Shown here: positions 1 through 5,196 of the stretch, piece by piece | How the letters are laid out: each line of letters starts with the position of its first letter | Numbering within the stretch: position 1 is the first letter of the stretch | Assembly: GCA_005885405.1 (NCBI GenBank) | Contig: VAYN01000018.1 | Coordinates: 8,130-40,988 of the forward strand | DNA from: Actinomycetota bacterium | GTDB lineage: Bacteria; Actinomycetota; Thermoleophilia; Solirubrobacterales; 70-9 | Length of the DNA: 32,859 bases | Direction: 5' to 3' | The notes under the pieces: model-generated | Seen by the model: the letters and a program-made list of their open reading frames with translations, nothing else | What the model was told of the DNA's origin: nothing | Database searches by the model: none | Translations under genes and position numbers: made by a program

Positions 1-2
1 TC

Positions 3-242
3 CGTTTGACGCTGGTCGAGGATGCGAAGGATGTGGCGAATAGCGATCAACAGGAAATGACAATCGGCGTTCTGCTGATGAACGTGGGTAACCCCATCCG
101 GCCGATACGCATGGGCGGGGACAGGCTGTGGTGTGGCTGGGCGCTCAGGAGTACCAACCCCTACAAGCCCGGCCTCGATTTCCCGTTCGAGCGCGAGTTT
201 CTGCTCGATGACGAGGCGCTGGCACTCTTCCAGTCGAGTTAG
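3..242 (+). CDS. Partial or short hypothetical protein at left edge
   Basis: I do not recognise this product. The frame is open to the left edge, so this may be the C-terminal end of a longer protein. If it is complete, the first usable start is TTG at 6, giving 78 residues. The C-terminal half looks like real protein (a Trp/Cys-containing stretch, a Pro-Tyr-Lys-Pro turn, then an acidic helix), but no domain is evident. The stop codon lies in the loop of a perfect hairpin, and the next gene converges on it from the minus strand. Its reality rests only on an open frame with reasonable composition, so confidence is modest. Confidence 0.4.
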   Translation, partial: RLTLVEDAKDVANSDQQEMTIGVLLMNVGNPIRPIRMGGDRLWCGWALRSTNPYKPGLDFPFEREFLLDDEALALFQSS

Positions 243-277
243 CTCGACTGCGACCGCCGCGCCCCAGAAAGCGGCGG
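231..277. terminator. Two tandem hairpins between convergent genes
   Basis: A perfect 8-bp inverted repeat (231-238 with 243-250) has a 4-nt loop that contains the TAG stop of the upstream gene. A second perfect 7-bp GC-rich inverted repeat follows (254-260 with 271-277, 10-nt loop). They lie between a plus-strand gene and the convergent glutaredoxin gene, where a bidirectional terminator is expected. Neither has a T-run, which is common for actinobacterial terminators. Termination is inferred; the repeats are directly visible. Confidence 0.45.
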
Positions 278-358
278 AAGAGTGACGAATCGTGGACGTG
301 AAGCGGCGCTCCGGATTGTCGTCCATCATCGATCCGGTCCGCGGCAAGCAGTGCGCGG

Positions 359-751
359 CTATTCGATCTGGAGCGGCGGCGACTGCTGCGGAGCGCTCTG
401 CTGCGCCTGCGGGGCCTGAGCGCTCTCTGGCTGCTCGACCCCTAGGGCCTGGGCGAGTTCGCCGGACTCGAACATCTCCTCGACCAGGTCGCAGCCGCCG
501 AGCAGCTCGCCGTTGACGTAGAGCTGGGGGAAGGTCTGCCAGTCGGAGATCTCGGCCGTCACTTCGCGTAGCGGCTGCAGGGCGGGGAGGACGTCGATCG
601 CGCCGTAGTCGACGTCGACCTGGTCCAGCACCTGGACCACGCGCATCGAGAATCCGCAACGCGGCATGTCCGGCGTCCCTTTCATGAACAGCAGGACGGG
701 GTTCGCCTGGATCAGCTCTTCTACTTTGGACTTCAGCTCTGGGTCGGCCAT
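359..751 (-). CDS. grxD: Grx4-family monothiol glutaredoxin (CGFS type)
   Basis: This is a cytosolic monothiol glutaredoxin. The family binds a [2Fe-2S] cluster with glutathione and hands it on, typically together with BolA proteins. Visible hallmarks are Lys24 in MKGTPD, the CGFS active site at 32-35, WQTFPQ at 71-76 and GGCD at 85-88, all at the usual spacing. The fold ends near residue 105. Residues 106-130 are an unusual Gln/Pro/Ala/Ser-rich tail absent from typical 105-115-residue members. ATG at 751 lies 6 nt after a TACAAT hexamer and has no Shine-Dalgarno sequence, so the mRNA is probably leaderless. A BolA gene lies on the same strand, one small gene away, matching the known Grx-BolA partnership. 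Confidence 0.93.
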   Translation of the reverse strand: MADPELKSKVEELIQANPVLLFMKGTPDMPRCGFSMRVVQVLDQVDVDYGAIDVLPALQPLREVTAEISDWQTFPQLYVNGELLGGCDLVEEMFESGELAQALGVEQPESAQAPQAQQSAPQQSPPLQIE

Positions 752-757
752 GGGGGC

Positions 758-763
758 ATTGTA
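758..763 (-). promoter_or_regulatory. -10 hexamer TACAAT of grxD (leaderless)
   Basis: On the minus strand TACAAT sits 6 nt before the grxD ATG at 751, so transcription would begin at or next to the start codon. No clear -35 hexamer is visible 16-18 nt further upstream, as is usual for actinobacterial SigA promoters. Confidence 0.55.
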
Positions 764-782
764 GGGAGCTAGGTGACTCGGC

Positions 783-998
783 CTACAGCTGCGTGGCGAT
801 GAGGCCGATGATCGCCGCTAGCACCGCGACGAAGGCCGCGAAGATTCCGCCCCCCACGATCAAGATCGTGTGCTGAAGGCTGTCGATCCTGTTGCTCTGA
901 TGGTCCACGCGCTGACCTAGATCCCTGAAGTTCGCGTTGACCTGATCCTTGAATTCGTCGAGCCGAGAGTCGGTCCAGGTCGATCGCATTGCCTCCAT
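783..998 (-). CDS. Mini coiled-coil membrane protein (paralogue A)
   Basis: This 71-residue protein is of unknown function. It has a WTDxRLDEF motif at residues 8-16, a short amphipathic coiled-coil-like stretch (about 17-46) and one C-terminal hydrophobic segment (about 47-70). It is clearly paralogous to the gene at 13837-14082: both share the WTDxRLDEF start, the coil and the terminal membrane anchor, and they differ by exactly seven residues (one heptad) in the coil. ATG at 998 lies 6 nt after TAGCTT, so it may be leaderless; a GGAGG overlaps this region and would instead favour the second in-frame ATG at 989. It lies between bolA and grxD on the same strand. No enzyme motif is present; a role as a small membrane-tethered oligomer is only a guess. 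Confidence 0.7.
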   Translation of the reverse strand: MEAMRSTWTDSRLDEFKDQVNANFRDLGQRVDHQSNRIDSLQHTILIVGGGIFAAFVAVLAAIIGLIATQL

Positions 999-1004
999 GC
1001 CTCC

Positions 1005-1010
1005 AAGCTA
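1005..1010 (-). promoter_or_regulatory. -10-like TAGCTT before paralogue A
   Basis: Minus-strand TAGCTT lies 6 nt before ATG 998, matching the leaderless spacing seen at other genes here. A GGAGG sequence occupies the 6-nt gap, so this could alternatively be a ribosome-binding site for ATG 989. Confidence 0.35.
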
Positions 1011-1023
1011 GAGGGAAAGTTCC

Positions 1024-1040
1024 TACGTGTGGCGCACGTA
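1024..1040. repeat. Perfect inverted repeat TACGTG-N5-CACGTA
   Basis: A 6-bp perfect inverted repeat with a 5-nt spacer lies between bolA and the small membrane-protein gene, about 26 bp upstream of the latter's ATG. It has the form of a dimeric regulator's operator. No second copy was seen in the window, so the function is speculative. Confidence 0.3.
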
Positions 1041-1081
1041 AGTGTAACTTTTTGTCGTAGGAGATGCGAGGAAGTGTGCCT

Positions 1082-1318
1082 TCAGCCCGGAAGGCTGGTC
1101 TTGACCGAGAGCGCGTGGATCGTGCCGTCGTCGAAGCGCTCTTTGACCGCGGCCTTGACCAGGCGGTGCTGGTCGATGCGGGAGAGGCCATCGAACTGGG
1201 GGGCGCTGACGGTTGCCCGCAGGTGGTCGCCGGTGCCGGTTTCGTCGATCACCTCGACCTCGGCGCCCGGCAAGGCTGCCTCGATCATCCCTTCTAGCTC
1301 TGCGAGGTCGGCGGGCAC
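1082..1318 (-). CDS. bolA: BolA family protein
   Basis: BolA proteins form [2Fe-2S] complexes with CGFS glutaredoxins and take part in cluster delivery or sensing. This 78-residue protein has the full small alpha/beta fold: an N-terminal helix, the VEVIDETGTGDH beta/loop region, and the C-terminal helix-strand with the invariant His (His68 in IHALSVKT). The loop carries His32 and no Cys, as in the BolA_H type. The start is GTG at 1318, only 6 nt after the stop of the ferredoxin reductase gene, so the two are almost certainly co-transcribed. The glutaredoxin partner lies about 330 bp downstream on the same strand. Confidence 0.93.
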   Translation of the reverse strand: MPADLAELEGMIEAALPGAEVEVIDETGTGDHLRATVSAPQFDGLSRIDQHRLVKAAVKERFDDGTIHALSVKTSLPG

Positions 1319-1324
1319 TTGTGC

Positions 1325-2731
1325 TCAGCCGGCGAGGCGCTCGCCGACGGTCTCGAGCATCTCCTCGACCCGGACGAACTTGACCCGCGGGCGGCCGTGC
1401 GGCTCGCCGCGGCCGACCTCGGCCTGGTCGATCGCCTGCCAGTCCTCGAAGCTGATGTAGCGGACGCCCTTCTCCTCGAGGAGATCCTCGACGGCGACAG
1501 GGTCCGGGTTCTCCGGGCTCAGCAGCTGCTGGGACTCGACGTCCTCGAAGAGGTTCTGGACCGTCTCCAGCGCGTCTTTCTTGTTCGTCCCGATCACGCC
1601 CGAGGGACCGCGCTTGATCCAGCCGGCGGTGTAGTGGCCGGTCTTGTGGCCGGCGTCGTGGGAGTCGAGGATGCGGCCGCCCTCGTTGAGGATCAGGCCG
1701 CGCTTCTCGTCGAAGGGAACGCCCTCGATCGGGATCCCGGTGTAGCCGACCGAGCGCAGCACCAGCCCGCACTCGAGCTCTTCGCGCTCGCCGGTGTCCT
1801 TGGCGCGCAGGGTCCCGCCTTCCTCGACGAGCTCGTTGCGGCCGACGACGATCGATTCCACCTTGCCGTCGCCCTTGATCTCCACCGGCGAGGAGAGGAA
1901 GCGAAGGACGATCCGCTGCTTCTTGCCCTCCGGCTCGCGCTCGGAGAACTCCTTCAGCGTCTCGACGTTGACGCGGGTCGTCTTGTCGACCTCGTCGGAC
2001 TCGAGGAACGCCTGGCTGGCAGGGTCGAGCTCGACCTCCTGCGGATCGACGACGACGTCAGCGTCCTCCATCTCCCCGAGCTCTTTGATCTCCGGGTTGG
2101 TAAAGGCTGCCTGGACGGGACCGCGGCGGCCGAGGACGACGATCTCGCGGATCTGCTTCGCGTCGAGCGCCTCGATCGCGTGGTCGGCGGTGTCGGTCTG
2201 GCGCAGCTCGTGGTCGGTGAGGGCGAGCATCCGGGCGACGTCCATCGCCACGTTGCCGTTGCCGATCACCACGGCGCGCTCGGAAGAGAGGTCGAACTCG
2301 CGGTCGGCGTAGTCGGGGTGGGCGTTGTACCAGCCGACGAAGGCGGTGGCGGCGTGGCTGCCGGGCAGGTCCTCGCCGGGGATGCCGAGCTGGCGGTCGG
2401 TCTCGCAGCCGACCGTGAAGACGATCGCGTGGTAGAGCTTTTCCAGCTCCTCGACCTCGATGTCGTGGCCGATCTTGACGTTGCCGAAGAAGCGGAAGCC
2501 GTCGCGGGCCGCGGTTTTTTCGTAGACGCGAATTACCGACTTAATCTTCGGATGGTCGGGGGCGACGCCGCCGCGGACCAGCCCGAACGGGGTCGGCAGG
2601 CGGTCGAAGAGGTCGACCTGGGCGTGCAGGTCACCGTCCTTGAGGATGTGCTCAGCGGCGTAGAAGCCGGAGGGGCCGGCGCCGACGATGGCGACGCGGA
2701 GGGGGTTGTCTTCGGTTCCGATCTTGCTCAT
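1325..2731 (-). CDS. fprA: Ferredoxin-NADP reductase, FprA/adrenodoxin reductase type
   Basis: This FAD flavoenzyme moves electrons between NADPH and ferredoxin. At 468 residues it is the size of mycobacterial FprA and mitochondrial adrenodoxin reductase. The FAD-binding GAGPSG is at 17-22, followed by the family stretch around FGLVRGGVAPDHPKIK (49-64). The NADP-binding VVIGNGNVAMDVAR lies at about 154-167, and the late GWIKRGPSGVIGTNK motif near the C-terminus completes the FAD site. ATG at 2731 is preceded 10 nt upstream by TATCCT, giving a leader of only a few bases if used. The bolA start follows the stop by 6 nt. Context suggests electron supply for Fe-S assembly or heme-linked reactions, but the ferredoxin partner is not in the window. 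Confidence 0.93.
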   Translation of the reverse strand: MSKIGTEDNPLRVAIVGAGPSGFYAAEHILKDGDLHAQVDLFDRLPTPFGLVRGGVAPDHPKIKSVIRVYEKTAARDGFRFFGNVKIGHDIEVEELEKLYHAIVFTVGCETDRQLGIPGEDLPGSHAATAFVGWYNAHPDYADREFDLSSERAVVIGNGNVAMDVARMLALTDHELRQTDTADHAIEALDAKQIREIVVLGRRGPVQAAFTNPEIKELGEMEDADVVVDPQEVELDPASQAFLESDEVDKTTRVNVETLKEFSEREPEGKKQRIVLRFLSSPVEIKGDGKVESIVVGRNELVEEGGTLRAKDTGEREELECGLVLRSVGYTGIPIEGVPFDEKRGLILNEGGRILDSHDAGHKTGHYTAGWIKRGPSGVIGTNKKDALETVQNLFEDVESQQLLSPENPDPVAVEDLLEEKGVRYISFEDWQAIDQAEVGRGEPHGRPRVKFVRVEEMLETVGERLAG

Positions 2732-2761
2732 GGGACGGAGCAGGATACGGAACTCGGCGCT

Positions 2762-3469
2762 TCAGCCGAGCGCCGAGGCGCCCGTGGCAACGGCGCTCGG
2801 GGTGCCGTCGAGGGCGTCGAGCGCCTTGCGGACCGACATCGCAACGCAGGTGAAGATCGGCGTCTCGCGCTCGGTGAACTCGCTCGACTCAGTCGGCCGC
2901 AGCTCGTTGACGAGGTCGAGGAACATGCCGGGATCGTCGCCCTCGAAGGCGACGACAAACTCCTGATCGTCGAGGCCGAACGAGTAGCTCGTGTTGATCG
3001 TGATCTCCGGGTAGCGGCGGCCGACTTCGATGTGGCTTTTCATGATCCGGCCGCGCTCCTCCGGCGGCAGCCCGTACCAGCGGCGCTGCTTGACCATCGG
3101 ATAGAGGAAGAGGTATTTGCGTTCGGAGGTGCAGATCTCCGGCCGCGCGTCCTCCTCGGAGTAGGGCGAGCGTTTGGTCATCGAGAGGAAGGAGTGGGGG
3201 GTCGTCGTCCATTTCGCCAGCCCGCTCTGACCGAGCACCACGTGGAAAGTGTGGATGTCGTTCAGATTCGGGCTCTGGCTGAGGAGGACCAGGTCGACGT
3301 CGCCGCGCGTTCCTATGGTTGAGTAGGCGCGCAGCGAACGGTCGACGCCGAAGTCCTCGCAGGCGGCGAGGAACTCCTGCTTGTCGGCAGCGCGCAGCTC
3401 CGGGTCCCGACGACGCCAGGCTGGATCGATCTTGAAAAACGTGAACTTGGCGAACGTGCGATCGGCCAT
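2762..3469 (-). CDS. hemQ: HemQ, coproheme decarboxylase (chlorite dismutase family)
   Basis: HemQ (ChdC) performs the last step of the coproporphyrin-dependent heme pathway of monoderm bacteria, converting iron-coproporphyrin III to heme b. The 235-residue length fits. KYLFLYPMVKQRRWY (119-132) contains the family's catalytic Tyr region (Tyr123). IMKSHIEVGRRYPE (142-155) contains the expected proximal heme ligand His146. The FEGDDPGMFLDLVNELRPTESS region (about 175-196) is also typical. I chose ATG 3469, because the frame stays open further upstream but that stretch is low-complexity and unlike the family. Minus-strand TATCGT lies 7 nt before this ATG, consistent with a leaderless mRNA. No other coproporphyrin-pathway gene is in view. 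Confidence 0.92.
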   Translation of the reverse strand: MADRTFAKFTFFKIDPAWRRRDPELRAADKQEFLAACEDFGVDRSLRAYSTIGTRGDVDLVLLSQSPNLNDIHTFHVVLGQSGLAKWTTTPHSFLSMTKRSPYSEEDARPEICTSERKYLFLYPMVKQRRWYGLPPEERGRIMKSHIEVGRRYPEITINTSYSFGLDDQEFVVAFEGDDPGMFLDLVNELRPTESSEFTERETPIFTCVAMSVRKALDALDGTPSAVATGASALG

Positions 3470-4343
3470 CGGGGCCACGATAGCGCTCGTCCTGCTCCTG
3501 GTTCTGGCGCCCGCCGCGGGGGCGAAGGGGCCGCCCACGGTCCACGTGCTTTTGCTGCCTCCGGCGACGAGCGTCGAGGAACTCGCCGAAGCGGGTTTCT
3601 CGCCGGGCCTGATGAGCCCAGGCCTCGGCACCGTCCCGGCCGAGCAGACTTACCTCGACATCGGCCAGGGCAATCGGGTCTTCGACTCGCTCTACGACGA
3701 AGACCTTCCCGAGCGGAACGGCAACCCGGCGGCCTGGTGGCGGGCGGTGGTCTCCCGGGCCGAATCCGCTCCGGCGGAGGTCGTCCCGGGCCTCCTCGCC
3801 GCGACCCTGAGGGAGGAAGGGCTGCCGGCGCCGCAGTTCGAAGCTCGAGCGGCCGTTCCGGGTCGCCGGCCCCAAGATGCGAGCACGTTGCTGATCGCCT
3901 TCGCCCGGCCGACGGGGGACAGCGACGACCTCCTGCCGATCGGAATCGGCGGTCCCGGCTTCGACGGCAACCTCACCTCTGACAGCACCAGAATGGACGG
4001 GTACGTCCTCTCCACCGACGTGGCACCGACGATCCTCGACTACTACGGACTTGAGGTCCCCTCGGAGATGGCGGGGCAGCCGATCCGCTCGGAGGGGACG
4101 GTCGACGCTGCGGCGATCGAATCGCTAGGGGCGCGGTCGGCCTCAACGTCCTCGCCTGGCTGCTGGCGTTGGTGCTCGTCATCGCGCTCAGCCGCGGCCG
4201 CCTGGCGCGGCCGGCGGTGCGAGTGGCTGGCCTCGCGATCGTCTACCTGCCGCTGGTCCTGCTGCTCGGCGCTGCGCTCGAGCCCGGGGAGACGGCGGAA
4301 CGCCTCTTGGTGTTGGCAGGGGCGCCGGTCCTGGCCGGGCTGA
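3456..4343 (+). CDS. Alkaline-phosphatase-like exported domain, 5' part of a frameshifted gene
   Basis: The genuine part runs from GTG 3456 to about 4131. It encodes a signal peptide (hydrophobic core within residues 7-22, AGA cleavage) and an extracellular domain. Near its end a motif beginning STDVAPTILDYYGL, followed by MAGQPI, resembles the C-terminal part of alkaline phosphatase/sulfatase-type proteins. The usual metal-binding motifs are not obvious, so activity is uncertain. After the G-run at 4128-4131 this frame turns into Ser/Arg/Trp-rich nonsense up to its stop at 4343, while the +1-shifted frame continues with membrane segments. One additional G would join the two parts into a protein of about 574 residues. 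The start overlaps the divergent hemQ start by 14 bp and has no visible Shine-Dalgarno or -10 sequence. Confidence 0.6.
   Translation: MRSAIGATIALVLLLVLAPAAGAKGPPTVHVLLLPPATSVEELAEAGFSPGLMSPGLGTVPAEQTYLDIGQGNRVFDSLYDEDLPERNGNPAAWWRAVVSRAESAPAEVVPGLLAATLREEGLPAPQFEARAAVPGRRPQDASTLLIAFARPTGDSDDLLPIGIGGPGFDGNLTSDSTRMDGYVLSTDVAPTILDYYGLEVPSEMAGQPIRSEGTVDAAAIESLGARSASTSSPGCWRWCSSSRSAAAAWRGRRCEWLASRSSTCRWSCCSALRSSPGRRRNASWCWQGRRSWPG
3477..3482 (-). promoter_or_regulatory. -10 hexamer TATCGT of hemQ (leaderless)
   Basis: Minus-strand TATCGT is 7 nt before the hemQ ATG at 3469. It lies inside the 5' end of the divergent membrane-protein gene, so the hemQ promoter is embedded in that coding sequence. 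Confidence 0.45.
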
Positions 4344-5179
4344 CGCTGCTGTTGTTGCGTGGATACGCCGCGCTTGCCTTCGCGACGGGGGCAACCGTCC
4401 TCGCCTATGCGATCGACGTCGTCACTGGTTCGTCGCTGACCTCGCTCTCGCTGCTCGGACCGAACCCGGGTCTCGGTGTCCGCTTCTACGGGATCGGCAA
4501 CGAGCTCGAGGCGCTGCTGGCGGTGCTGGTGGTGGCCGGCACCGGGGCCGGCCTGACCGCTTTTGCCGCGCGGGCGCCGCGCCGCGCCTTGGCAGTCACC
4601 TTCCTCATTATCGGCCTGTCCGCGGCTGTCGTCTTCGCCGCGGGACGGTTCGGGGCCGATGTCGGCGCCGCGATCGTTTTCCCGGATGATGCAGCGGTTG
4701 CAGCCGCTGCGATCGCTGGCCACGGCAAGCGTCCGCTTGCCCTCGCGGTGGTGGCTGCTCCGGTCGCGGTCCTCGCGCTGCTGGCCCTCGTCGACCTGGT
4801 CAGCGGCGCCAACGCGCACCTCACCCGCTCCGTCCTCGACGCCGGCGGGCTCGGGGACCTGGCCGACGTCGCGCAGCGCCGTCTGCAGCTCTCAGCCCAC
4901 AGCTTCGGACGTCCGGTGCTGCTGGCTTTCCTGCCGGTGGTCGTCGCGATCGCGGTCTTCGCCTATCTGCGGCGAGATCGTCTCCAAGCCTGGCTGGCCC
5001 CCGTGCCCGCGATGCGCGCCGGGCTGCTCGGGGCGCTGGCGGCGACCGTTGTGGGGACGCTCGCCAACGACTCGGGCGCGCTCCTGCTCGAGATCGGCAC
5101 CGCCTACCTGCTCGTCTTCACGGGCTTCGCTTGGGCTGAGCGGCCGCCCGGTGCCGCCCCTGGGCCTGCCGGGCGATGA
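4169..5179 (+). CDS. Polytopic membrane domain, 3' part of the frameshifted gene
   Basis: This is the continuation of the preceding gene in another frame. The coding signal actually begins about 4131 (reading GAVGLNVLAWLLALVLVIAL). GTG 4169 is merely the first possible start and would cut the first membrane helix. About nine or ten hydrophobic helices follow. A conserved-looking stretch, SLLGPNPGLGVRFYGIGNELEA (about residues 93-114), lies between helices, and the end is rich in Ala/Leu. I do not recognise a named family. The stop is 17 bp before the glycosyltransferase/flippase-like gene, so an envelope-related role in the same operon is likely but inferred. Confidence 0.6.
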   Translation: MVLVIALSRGRLARPAVRVAGLAIVYLPLVLLLGAALEPGETAERLLVLAGAPVLAGLTLLLLRGYAALAFATGATVLAYAIDVVTGSSLTSLSLLGPNPGLGVRFYGIGNELEALLAVLVVAGTGAGLTAFAARAPRRALAVTFLIIGLSAAVVFAAGRFGADVGAAIVFPDDAAVAAAAIAGHGKRPLALAVVAAPVAVLALLALVDLVSGANAHLTRSVLDAGGLGDLADVAQRRLQLSAHSFGRPVLLAFLPVVVAIAVFAYLRRDRLQAWLAPVPAMRAGLLGALAATVVGTLANDSGALLLEIGTAYLLVFTGFAWAERPPGAAPGPAGR

Positions 5180-5196
5180 TCTACCCTTAACCACCC

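Noticed and set aside
292..516. A 74-codon plus-strand frame over the glutaredoxin 3' end
   Set aside because: Ala/Arg/Pro shadow of grxD with no start signal.
1319..3322. A 667-codon open frame on the plus strand opposite fprA and hemQ
   Set aside because: Its translation is repetitive Val/Asp/Leu/Glu/Arg typical of the antisense of GC-rich genes. The minus strand holds clear FprA and HemQ motifs.
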